The notes under the pieces were generated by a model that ran no database searches, was not told the DNA's origin, and saw only the letters and a program-made list of their open reading frames with translations. Positions 1 through 4,375 of a DNA stretch of 6,900 bases are shown piece by piece. Source of the DNA: JARDZI01 sp041639705 (GTDB taxonomy: Bacteria > Bacillota > Clostridia > Clostridiales > Caloramatoraceae); assembly GCA_041639705.1 (NCBI GenBank), contig JBEQBT010000185.1, positions 1 through 6,900 of the forward strand, given 5' to 3'. The translations under genes were made by a program, and so were the position numbers. The first letter of the stretch is position 1. Each line of letters begins with the position of its first letter.

Positions 1-90
1 GGAATTTCCACAGTTGATGCTGGTATCCCTTACACCGTTGATGCCCTGTCGATGTGGGCATCGACCACTACGGTTCTATCATGGTTTTGA
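1..90 (+). CDS. 3' end of an open frame, possibly TnpB C-terminus (partial)
   Basis: Frame 1 is open from the left edge to a TGA at 88-90 and encodes 29 residues, starting GISTVDAGIPYTVDAL and ending in LSWF. The stretch is about 49% G+C, against roughly 30% in the rest of the window, so it has a different origin or is constrained by RNA structure. I suspect the variable C-terminal tail of an IS200/IS605-type TnpB (RNA-guided nuclease), whose 3' end usually overlaps the structured guide-RNA (omega RNA) region. No catalytic TnpB residue or zinc finger lies inside the window, so this rests only on composition, folding and a general resemblance. It could equally be non-coding structured DNA that happens to be open. 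Confidence 0.3.
   Translation, partial: GISTVDAGIPYTVDALSMWASTTTVLSWF
33..77 (+). repeat. GC-rich inverted repeats with two alternative hairpins
   Basis: GATGCCC at 40-46 pairs with GGGCATC at 56-62, and the stem can extend by a G-U and an A-T pair. Alternatively GTCGATG at 48-54 pairs with CATCGAC at 59-65 around a TGGG loop. The two stems overlap and exclude each other. ACCGT at 33-37 can pair with ACGGT near 69-77 and close the whole structure. GTTGATGC also occurs twice, at 13-20 and 37-44. No T-run follows, so it is not an intrinsic terminator. It may be the structured right end or guide RNA of a transposon of the TnpB class; that is inference. Confidence 0.5.
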
Positions 91-148
91 TTTTAATTTG
101 CGACACATTCTTTCTATTTTATGATTAAATAAAAAAATAAATTAGCGA

Positions 149-177
149 TATACAAATATTGGAAAATGGTATATAAT
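149..177 (+). promoter_or_regulatory. Candidate promoter of the zinc-ribbon gene
   Basis: A perfect TATAAT -10 lies at 172-177, about 30 bases before the GTG start at 209. At the proper distance the -35 region (149-154, TATACA-like) is only a loose match, so the call rests on the -10 box and its position. Confidence 0.4.
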
Positions 178-208
178 AAAAATATACTAAAGTATAGAAG
201 GTGTTAAG

Positions 209-343
209 GTGATAAAATTCATTTGTAAAAAATGTGGAAAGGTTTGGTATACAGCAAATACAAGTTCTGATCAAAAATGTGATGACTGTGGAGGCTCATT
301 AGAGGACACAGAGGTGTTTAAAAAAAATAAAAATATTAGTTAA
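209..343 (+). CDS. 44-residue zinc-ribbon microprotein
   Basis: This is a complete small gene of 44 codons. It starts with GTG at 209, preceded by a GAAGGTG ribosome binding site at 197-203 with 5 bases of spacing. The other GTG at 201 stops after three codons. The protein has two CxxC knuckles, CKKC (residues 6-9) and CDDC (24-27), separated by 14 residues and each followed by Gly (GK and GG). This is the arrangement of a single rubredoxin-like or zinc-ribbon fold that binds one Zn. The tail is acidic, then Lys/Asn-rich. Such ribbons occur in small nucleic-acid- or protein-binding regulators, but the partner cannot be read from the sequence. It has its own -10 box and a UUCG terminator about 60 bases downstream, so it is probably monocistronic. 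The fold is fairly sure; the function is unknown. Confidence 0.75.
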   Translation: MIKFICKKCGKVWYTANTSSDQKCDDCGGSLEDTEVFKKNKNIS

Positions 344-403
344 TGCATTAATACAATTTGACATAATATATAATATAAAAATATCCTAGTACTTTTCTAA
401 TAT

Positions 404-423
404 GAGCCTTCGGGCTCTTTTTT
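404..423 (+). terminator. Rho-independent terminator with UUCG tetraloop
   Basis: GAGCC (404-408), loop TTCG (409-412), GGCTC (413-417), then six T (418-423). The C(UUCG)G tetraloop makes the short 5-bp stem very stable. It ends the zinc-ribbon transcript. Confidence 0.85.
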
Positions 424-473
424 AAAATATCTATAACCATAGAATGCATAGAATAACCCCTGGAGGTGTTTTC

Positions 474-659
474 ATGGAAATTGAAAAGGAAAAATTAAAG
501 AAACTTATCTGTGATTCTATAGATATGGCTGATAAAAGTGATATTACATATTATATTAAGGATCACATATATACAGCCATAAGCGAATATGGAGCAGTTG
601 TATATAAACCCTCAGGAAGGAAGGAATTATCCATAAAGATTATTATAGATAACCAATAA
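474..659 (+). CDS. 61-residue hypothetical protein
   Basis: I do not recognise this protein. The start chosen is ATG 474, because GGAGGTG (462-468) sits 5 bases before it. An in-frame ATG at 444 would place that ribosome binding site inside the coding region and lacks one of its own. The product is soluble and charged: a Lys/Glu-rich amphipathic N-terminus (MEIEKEKLKKL), a middle part with YYIKDHIYTAISEYGAVVY, and a hydrophobic beta-like end (ELSIKIIIDN). It has no signal peptide, membrane segment or cysteine pair. It follows a terminator and is followed by a 10-bp AT-rich inverted repeat at 659-683, so it is probably its own unit. The good ribosome site and normal codon use make a real gene likely; the function is unknown. 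Confidence 0.65.
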   Translation: MEIEKEKLKKLICDSIDMADKSDITYYIKDHIYTAISEYGAVVYKPSGRKELSIKIIIDNQ

Positions 660-683
660 TATAACAAATATATTTTGTTATAT
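659..683. repeat. AT-rich perfect inverted repeat, 10 bp
   Basis: ATATAACAAA (659-668) and TTTGTTATAT (674-683) are perfect inverted copies around TATAT, beginning at the stop codon of the 61-residue gene. There is no T-run afterwards, so it would be at best a weak terminator. It may be an operator or an mRNA 3'-end stabiliser, or simply chance in such AT-rich DNA. Confidence 0.4.
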
Positions 684-737
684 GGAACAAAAATTCAAAA
701 TAATCATATATTATAAAAAAGCTTAATGAGGTAATAT

Positions 738-857
738 ATGCTTTTAGATTTTTATTTTTATTCATTTATTTTTTCTAGTATAGAATGTTTAAGGCAAACA
801 AACATTGAAAATGCTTTGCAAATTATGAATTATTGTAAGATTAAAATGGCAAAATAA
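738..857 (+). CDS. 39-residue small hydrophobic protein, tentative
   Basis: This 39-codon frame starts at ATG 738, with a GAGG ribosome binding site at 728-731 and 6 bases of spacing, and stops at TAA 855-857. The first 15 residues are strongly hydrophobic and aromatic (MLLDFYFYSFIFSSI). They are followed by a polar part containing two cysteines (residues 17 and 33) and a short basic end. It could be a small membrane-associated peptide, but the hydrophobic stretch is short for a full membrane span and no family is recognised. The next small gene begins 46 bases downstream on the same strand and may be cotranscribed. The only support is the well-placed ribosome site and uninterrupted frame, so it may be spurious. 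Confidence 0.4.
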   Translation: MLLDFYFYSFIFSSIECLRQTNIENALQIMNYCKIKMAK

Positions 858-903
858 AGGTACAACATAGGAATAAACAAAAATACTAGGTGGTGAACTT
901 CTA

Positions 904-1065
904 ATGTATAAGGGTAAAAAGGAAAATCATGAGGTTAAAATTAATGAAGGAAATACAAAGAATGGCGATTTATATTTTGGACTATCAGGATTAGGAGTGA
1001 ATACAACTAAAAAAGATAATAGAAATGAGCTAAGATTAAAAGAGGATATGAATTTAAAAGAGTAA
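904..1065 (+). CDS. 53-residue hydrophilic hypothetical protein
   Basis: A 53-codon gene starts at ATG 904, with AGGTGG (888-893) upstream at a longish spacing of 10 bases. The nearer GTG at 894 runs into a stop after three codons. The product is hydrophilic and rich in Lys, Asn and Glu, with one less polar Gly-rich patch (DLYFGLSGLGV, residues 22-32), and looks partly disordered. It has no cysteine, signal peptide or membrane span. A long-loop hairpin followed by TTTT lies about 60 bases after the stop and probably ends transcription. No family is recognised and no function is proposed. Confidence 0.55.
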   Translation: MYKGKKENHEVKINEGNTKNGDLYFGLSGLGVNTTKKDNRNELRLKEDMNLKE

Positions 1066-1126
1066 AACAAACTTGAGTAAAACTATTTAAATTTTCATTT
1101 TACTAAAACAAAAATTTTAAATATTT

Positions 1127-1172
1127 GATAGCACTTAATGGGAACATATGTTTGCGTTTGGTGCTATCTTTT
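1127..1172 (+). terminator. Probable intrinsic terminator with long loop
   Basis: GATAGCAC (1127-1134) pairs perfectly with GTGCTATC (1161-1168), followed by TTTTGTT. The 26-base loop, which contains a small AACATATGTT palindrome, is unusually large. It would end the transcript of the 53-residue gene. The -35 element of the next gene lies inside this loop. Confidence 0.55.
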
Positions 1173-1180
1173 GTTATAAT
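1152..1180 (+). promoter_or_regulatory. Promoter of the WYL-like gene (extended -10)
   Basis: TATAAT at 1175-1180 is preceded by TG plus one base (extended -10). A weak -35, TTGCGT at 1152-1157, lies 17 bases upstream. It sits 30 bases before the ATG at 1210 and overlaps the preceding terminator. Confidence 0.55.
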
Positions 1181-1209
1181 TGTTATAAAGTAACTTTTGA
1201 GGTGATTAT

Positions 1210-1416
1210 ATGATCATTGATTATATTCTCTATGCTTCCCTTGAAACACACTGTACAATAACAATAATGTATCAAAAGGGAGATGAAATAACCCAGAGGG
1301 ATATTAGAGTTATAGGTTTTAAAAATGGAAATGTAGAAGCCTATTGTCATTTAAGGCATCAAATAAGAATTTTTAAGAAGGATAATATACTTGCAGCTGC
1401 TTTTTTGACTAATTGA
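1210..1416 (+). CDS. 68-residue stand-alone WYL-like domain protein
   Basis: The start at ATG 1210 is supported by GAGGTG (1199-1204) with 5 bases of spacing. The whole protein resembles a minimal WYL-type (Sm-like beta-barrel) domain: an N-terminal helix (IIDYILYASLE), then short strands containing TITIMYQKGDEITQRDIRVIGF, then NVEAYCHLRHQIRIFKKDNILAA. In full-size WYL proteins the last pattern (YCHLR, R.F..D.I) is the ligand-binding end of the domain. WYL domains usually follow a helix-turn-helix and bind nucleotides or nucleic acid ends to control transcription; here no DNA-binding domain is present. It could be a small ligand-binding or regulatory partner, or a clostridial family that kept only the WYL fold. 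The family call comes from pattern recognition, not a search. It converges on the tRNA-Leu gene. Confidence 0.7.
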   Translation: MIIDYILYASLETHCTITIMYQKGDEITQRDIRVIGFKNGNVEAYCHLRHQIRIFKKDNILAAAFLTN

Positions 1417-1442
1417 AAAAAATGGTTATTTATTTTCAACAT

Positions 1443-1472
1443 AAAAAAAGACCTTCAAGAAAACCTTGAAAG
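1443..1472 (-). terminator. Terminator of tRNA-Leu (minus strand)
   Basis: Read on the minus strand, CUUUCAAG pairs with CUUGAAGG (8 bp including one G-U) around GUUUU, followed by UC and seven U (complement of the A-run at 1443-1449). It begins 6 bases after the tRNA CCA end. Confidence 0.75.
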
Positions 1473-1477
1473 CTTTG

Positions 1478-1564
1478 TGGTGCCGAAGGCGGGACTTGAA
1501 CCCGCACGGTATTGCTACCACCGGATTTTGAGTCCGGCACGTCTGCCAATTCCATCACTTCGGC
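1478..1564 (-). tRNA. tRNA-Leu, anticodon CAA
   Basis: The minus strand folds into a class II tRNA of 87 bases including an encoded CCA (1478-1480). The acceptor stem GCCGAAG pairs with CTTCGGC, with discriminator A. The anticodon stem CCGGA/TCCGG holds the loop CTCAAAA, giving anticodon CAA (1528-1530), which reads UUG. The long variable arm forms GGTA-GCAA-TACC, as expected for leucine tRNAs. The T arm is GCGGG/CCCGC around TTCAAGT. It has its own promoter and terminator and is a single tRNA gene rather than part of a cluster. Confidence 0.97.
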
Positions 1565-1577
1565 AAGTGACTTATTT

Positions 1578-1606
1578 ATAATATCATAAATAATGCTATT
1601 GTGCAA
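1578..1606 (-). promoter_or_regulatory. Promoter of tRNA-Leu (minus strand)
   Basis: On the minus strand TTGCAC (1601-1606) is followed by a 17-base spacer and TATTAT (1578-1583). Transcription would start about 7 bases before the tRNA 5' end at 1564. Confidence 0.7.
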
Positions 1607-1615
1607 GTGGTTTTA

Positions 1616-1637
1616 AAGACTTCCATATGGAAGTCTT
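1616..1637. terminator. Perfect hairpin at the 3' end of the membrane protein gene
   Basis: AAGACTTCC (1616-1624) and GGAAGTCTT (1629-1637) form a 9-bp perfect stem around ATAT. It overlaps the stop codon of the minus-strand membrane protein gene (1636-1638). The U-tract on the minus strand is poor (UUUAAAA), while the plus strand has TATTTTT. It may work in both directions and insulates the tRNA promoter from readthrough. Confidence 0.55.
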
Positions 1638-1965
1638 ATTTTTCTTGGTCACTTTTAATTCTGTTAGGTTTTTGTTTTGGTCTTCCAACAATAGGTCTGT
1701 TTTTCTTTTCTGTTTCCATTTTTTTAATCTCCATATATGTTAGAAAGGTTACAGATACAGCTACCATTTGAACTAATTGTACAATTAAATTATTATATAA
1801 AGATGGAAAAAAAACAGGTACTACTAAAAGAACAAATGTAAGTACTAATAAATACTTCTTCTTAATATTGTATTTTGTAAGTACATATGTTTTTATTGCA
1901 TGAACAATAAATAGTGAAGCCACAGTTAAAACTAAAATTATTAATATTGTTTTTATCCAAGTCAT
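1636..1965 (-). CDS. 109-residue membrane protein, unknown function
   Basis: This is a small integral membrane protein with probably three spans: residues 5-24 (KTILIILVLTVASLFIVHA), about 38-56 (YLLVLTFVLLVVPVFFP) and about 60-78 (LIVQLVQMVAVSVTFLTYM). A basic, hydrophilic tail of about 30 residues follows (KKMETEKKNRPIVGRPKQ). I chose the ATG at 1965. The ribosome binding site AAAGGAGGT (minus strand, 1980-1972) abuts the alternative ATG at 1971 with no spacing but lies 6 bases from this one; the two starts differ by only Met-Thr. The stop overlaps a hairpin. A TG-A-TATAAT extended -10 on the minus strand (1995-1987) may be its promoter. No known family is recognised; the positive tail would be cytoplasmic. 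Confidence 0.75.
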   Translation of the reverse strand: MTWIKTILIILVLTVASLFIVHAIKTYVLTKYNIKKKYLLVLTFVLLVVPVFFPSLYNNLIVQLVQMVAVSVTFLTYMEIKKMETEKKNRPIVGRPKQKPNRIKSDQEK

Positions 1966-1986
1966 TGTCATACCTCCTTTAATACT

Positions 1987-1995
1987 ATTATATCA
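1987..1995 (-). promoter_or_regulatory. Candidate extended -10 of the membrane protein gene
   Basis: On the minus strand TGATATAAT is a perfect extended -10. The -35 region is poor. The start point would fall almost at the ribosome binding site, leaving a 5' leader of only about 15 bases. That is short but possible, so confidence is moderate. Confidence 0.4.
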
Positions 1996-2082
1996 GTAAA
2001 ATAATAAATATCCATGTTTTTTTAATAGTGATGAAATTGAAGATTTATGGTAAAATTAAATAGAATTATAATTTGGAGTAGT

Positions 2083-2180
2083 GAACTCGTTCAGCTAAAG
2101 CTGAACATCGAGACTTCAGGTGGAGACTCTACCCCACCTGAAGCAAAAAATGGAAACTCCACCTTATGGAAGGTGGAGTC
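2083..2180 (+). repeat. GC-rich block of three consecutive hairpins (possible IS200/IS605-like end)
   Basis: Three perfect stems follow each other. GTTCAGC (2089-2095) pairs with GCTGAAC (2100-2106), loop TAAA. CTTCAGGTGG (2114-2123) pairs with CCACCTGAAG (2134-2143), loop of 10. ACTCCACCTT (2156-2165) pairs with AAGGTGGAGT (2170-2179), loop ATGG. In addition, GGTGGAG at 2119-2125 can pair with CTCCACC at 2157-2163, so stems 2 and 3 can rearrange. The block is 48% G+C in AT-rich surroundings. No T-run follows, which argues against a terminator. Subterminal hairpins of this kind are found at ends of IS200/IS605 elements and in guide-RNA regions of TnpB/IscB systems. No transposase gene is next to it, so it would be a solitary end, a nonautonomous element or an unrelated structured RNA. 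Confidence 0.7.
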
Positions 2181-2226
2181 TTAGAAATTGATAAAACATA
2201 TCAATAATTATGGAAGAGGTGAATCC

Positions 2227-2517
2227 ATGTTAAGAACTCTTGGTGCTGGCAAATCATGTTTTAAGTGCTTTGCAGCAATTATTGGAGGATTAAATAATAA
2301 ATTGAATAATACAATTAATAATATAAATAGTCAAAATAGTGAGATTTCTATGGAACTTTTAAGAAAAATTAACGTCAAAATAGTAAATAGGCATAAAATA
2401 TATATCCTGTCTTATTTTAACTTTCAAAGTGCAGTCTTTTGTAAATTCCCTGGCGCTTTTATTAGACCTATAAAAAATTCCTATGGACTTTTCATGGGAA
2501 GGCTTGCTAGGGGGTAA
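2227..2517 (+). CDS. Doubtful 96-residue ORF upstream of the sigma factor gene
   Basis: A well-placed ribosome site, GAGGTG (2216-2221), precedes ATG 2227. The frame runs 96 codons to a TAA at 2515-2517 that lies between the ribosome site and the ATG of the sigma gene. The first half looks coding: MLRTLGAGKSCFKCFAAI, with a CFKC pair at residues 10-13, then an Asn-rich stretch (NNKLNNTINNINSQNS). The second half (from about 2390) has unusual codons and aromatic-rich sequence, and overlaps the place where a promoter of the sigma gene is expected. No family is recognised. It may be a real small gene, a degraded remnant, or a chance opening; a minus-strand frame is open over part of the same region. 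Confidence 0.3.
   Translation: MLRTLGAGKSCFKCFAAIIGGLNNKLNNTINNINSQNSEISMELLRKINVKIVNRHKIYILSYFNFQSAVFCKFPGAFIRPIKNSYGLFMGRLARG
2440..2467 (+). promoter_or_regulatory. Possible ECF-type promoter of the sigma/anti-sigma operon
   Basis: TGTAAA (2440-2445) and TAGAC (2463-2467), 17 bases apart, are loosely like a TGAAAC/CGTC-type ECF promoter about 55 bases before the sigma start. ECF sigma genes are often self-activated, but the match is imperfect. An alternative SigA-like pair is TTAACG (2369-2374) with CATAAA (2392-2397), 17 bases apart. Confidence 0.25.
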
Positions 2518-2521
2518 GAGT

Positions 2522-3067
2522 ATGGAGGAAAGAATTTTAATAGAAAAATGCATTAATAAGGATCATAACGCCTTTGAGAGTTTAATTTTGAAATATGAAA
2601 GTAAAATTTACAATTTGTGCTTTTACCTTCTAAAGAATAAGGAGGACGCATCTGATGCTTCCCAGGAGGTATGCTTAAAAGTATATAAAGCAATAAATAA
2701 ATTTAAAGGTGATAGTAAATTTTCAACATGGGTATATAGAATTACATATAATACATGCCTAGACTACATAAAAAAACGAAAAGACGAACTTTCATTTGAA
2801 GAAGTTCTAAGTACTGATAACTGTTTTGAAAGTAAGACAGAAGGGATTATTGAAGACAGGGAACTTAAATTTGAATTAAAAAGATGTATTTTAAAACTTA
2901 ACAATGACTTTAAAACTGTAATAATTTTAAGAGATATTGATGGATTATCATATCAAGAAATAGCTGAGGTACTTAATATTGAGGTTGGAACAGTAAAATC
3001 AAGACTTAATAGAGCAAGGGAAGCATTAAAAAATGAGCTTTGTAAAAGTGGAATAGTAAGGGGGTGA
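2522..3067 (+). CDS. ECF-type RNA polymerase sigma factor
   Basis: This 181-residue protein has the standard two-domain ECF layout. Sigma region 2 covers about residues 10-87: NAFESLILKYESKIYNLC, then the core-binding DASDASQEVCLKVY and the -10-reading FKGDSKFSTWVYRITYN. A divergent acidic linker follows (88-120). Sigma region 4 (about 122-172) has the helix-turn-helix LSYQEIAEVLNIEVGTVKSR that reads the -35 element. There is no region 1 or 3, as in all group 4 sigma factors, and the length is typical. The start is ATG 2522, preceded by the AGGGGG (2509-2514) ribosome site; an ATG 13 codons earlier at 2483 would bury that site and adds no conserved sequence. The next gene, a membrane anti-sigma, begins 4 bases after the stop. 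The regulon and inducing signal are unknown, probably cell-surface related. Confidence 0.95.
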   Translation: MEERILIEKCINKDHNAFESLILKYESKIYNLCFYLLKNKEDASDASQEVCLKVYKAINKFKGDSKFSTWVYRITYNTCLDYIKKRKDELSFEEVLSTDNCFESKTEGIIEDRELKFELKRCILKLNNDFKTVIILRDIDGLSYQEIAEVLNIEVGTVKSRLNRAREALKNELCKSGIVRG

Positions 3068-3071
3068 AACC

Positions 3072-4370
3072 GTGAAATATAAAGAGTATATAAAAAAATT
3101 GGATATCTTAGATGAGGAATTTGAAGAAGGATTACTTTTGGAATTACAAGAAAAACCTCCTACTAATCTTCACGGGGAAATAATGAAATCAGTAAGCAGG
3201 GAAAGAAGAAAAGTGAATTTCTTTAATTACAGGATTTATGCTCCTGCTATAGCAGCGGTTTTAGTATTTGCAGTTGTAATAAATAGACCAGAAATATTAG
3301 AAAAGCTAAATTTTACAAAGAACATTAAAATTACTCAAGAGCAAAATCTAACGAATAATGAAAATACTGATCCAAAGGATAATAATAGTTTAAAAAAGAT
3401 TGATAAATCAGCTGCATCAAATGATACGAATGTAGCTATTAATACTCCAAAAGCTCAAGATACGGAAGCTACTACACCAAATAATAGTATTCAAAGCACT
3501 CCATCAGATAGTAATAGTGCAGCACAGCAAAAAGATACAAAAACAAATACTAAGGAAGACAATACAACACAACCAAATAATGATACTAATACAAAAATTG
3601 CTTCCGAAGCTAATGTAATTAAATCAGGCGCTTCTCCATCTGAGGGAGATATAGCAGGTAATAATGAAAGAGAAGAAAAGCAGTTATTTATGGCAAATTA
3701 TTTAGGATTTTTATATTTTAAAGAACCTGATATTAATTATGAAATAGTTTTAGATGTAAATAAATCTTCTATCTTAAATTTCATTACAGAAAATTATGAG
3801 GAAAAATTAAGTACTCCAAATACCTATAAACTATCCTTAGAACAGTTTGATAGTTTGGATAAATTACTTATTAATAATAATATTGTAAAAAAAGTTATAA
3901 ATGAATCTGCTGCAACAACTAGTAAAGTTCTGAAAATTAACTTTGTAAATTATTATATTACAATTAATGATAGTAAACCAGATATAATTAAATTTTTAGA
4001 GGATCAAGAAAAATCTGCCAAAATTGATGACAATACTTATAAAATTACAATGGAAAATATGAGTGAGTTTGATAAAATTATCGACTCATCAGGCATCAAA
4101 AAAGAATTTATTACTGAAGCAGATGATGAATATGTTATTATTAAAGCATTAATAATAAACTACGAGATAAATATCAATGCAAGTCAAACTGCTGTAATAA
4201 GTTTATTAAAGGATACTGAAAAAAGTGTTCCTGTTAGTGAGAGTATCTATAAATTAAGTAGAGAGAGTTTTAACAAATTAAAAGAACTTATTACTGACCC
4301 ATCGATAGAAATTAAGATATTAAATGAAACTAATAATAAAGACATAATAATAAAAGTCAATAATATTTAA
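3072..4370 (+). CDS. Membrane anti-sigma factor with three-repeat extracellular domain
   Basis: A 432-residue single-pass membrane protein starts at GTG 3072, with AGGGGGTG (3059-3066) as ribosome site overlapping the end of the sigma gene. Residues 1-53 are cytoplasmic and would bind the sigma; the PTNLHGEIMKSV stretch (30-41) resembles the segment before the membrane span in Firmicute anti-sigmas. There is no zinc HxxxCxxC motif. One span lies at about 55-71 (IYAPAIAAVLVFAVVIN). Residues 85-205 are a low-complexity Asn/Thr/Ser/Lys linker suited to crossing the cell wall. Residues 222-432 hold three tandem copies of a roughly 70-residue module (starting near Asn222, Asn293 and Asn363), each with NYxIxI, a helix with I..(F)(L/I), YK(I/L)(S/T), and a C-terminal I.K strand. 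The module is not recognised. Role inferred from operon position: sequester the sigma until the outer part senses a signal. It ends just before a terminator. Confidence 0.88.
   Translation: MKYKEYIKKLDILDEEFEEGLLLELQEKPPTNLHGEIMKSVSRERRKVNFFNYRIYAPAIAAVLVFAVVINRPEILEKLNFTKNIKITQEQNLTNNENTDPKDNNSLKKIDKSAASNDTNVAINTPKAQDTEATTPNNSIQSTPSDSNSAAQQKDTKTNTKEDNTTQPNNDTNTKIASEANVIKSGASPSEGDIAGNNEREEKQLFMANYLGFLYFKEPDINYEIVLDVNKSSILNFITENYEEKLSTPNTYKLSLEQFDSLDKLLINNNIVKKVINESAATTSKVLKINFVNYYITINDSKPDIIKFLEDQEKSAKIDDNTYKITMENMSEFDKIIDSSGIKKEFITEADDEYVIIKALIINYEININASQTAVISLLKDTEKSVPVSESIYKLSRESFNKLKELITDPSIEIKILNETNNKDIIIKVNNI
3735..4361 (+). repeat. Three diverged tandem repeats (about 210 bases each) within the anti-sigma gene
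   Basis: The protein repeats begin near codon 222 (about 3735), codon 293 (about 3948) and codon 363 (about 4158), with periods of 71 and 70 residues. Shared anchors are NYEIVLD / NYYITIN / NYEININ at the start, TYKLS / TYKIT / IYKLS about 30 residues later, and KVLKI / YVIIKA / DIIIKV at the end. Divergence is large, so the duplication is old and visible at protein level only. Confidence 0.8.
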
Positions 4371-4375
4371 TTTTT

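Noticed and set aside
358..387. Perfect TTGACA with TATCCT 18 bases later as a promoter
   Set aside because: It would start transcription about 10 bases before the UUCG terminator, giving an aborted transcript. The -10 is weak and the spacing long, unless terminator bypass is used as control, for which there is no sign.
444..473. Upstream ATG as start of the 61-residue gene
   Set aside because: The clear ribosome site at 462-468 would lie inside the coding region, and the ATG at 444 has none.
1966..1971. First ATG as start of the minus-strand membrane protein
   Set aside because: The ribosome site abuts it with no spacing; the ATG six bases further in has normal spacing.
2083..2180. CRISPR array or intrinsic terminator
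   Set aside because: There are no regularly spaced identical repeats with spacers, and no T-run follows any of the three hairpins.
2150..2180. Possible riboswitch controlling the sigma operon
   Set aside because: No known aptamer consensus could be recognised, and more than 300 bases separate the structure from the sigma start.
2483..2521. Upstream ATG as start of the sigma factor
   Set aside because: It would add 13 residues unlike sigma N-termini and bury the AGGGGG site that fits ATG 2522.
2359..2553. Minus-strand 64-codon frame overlapping the sigma gene start
   Set aside because: It overlaps the sigma ribosome site and first codons, has no ribosome site on its own strand and no recognisable product.
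3735..4361. Recent tandem duplication or assembly artefact in the anti-sigma gene
   Set aside because: The three copies match only at anchor residues and differ strongly at DNA level, so this is an old protein-domain repeat.
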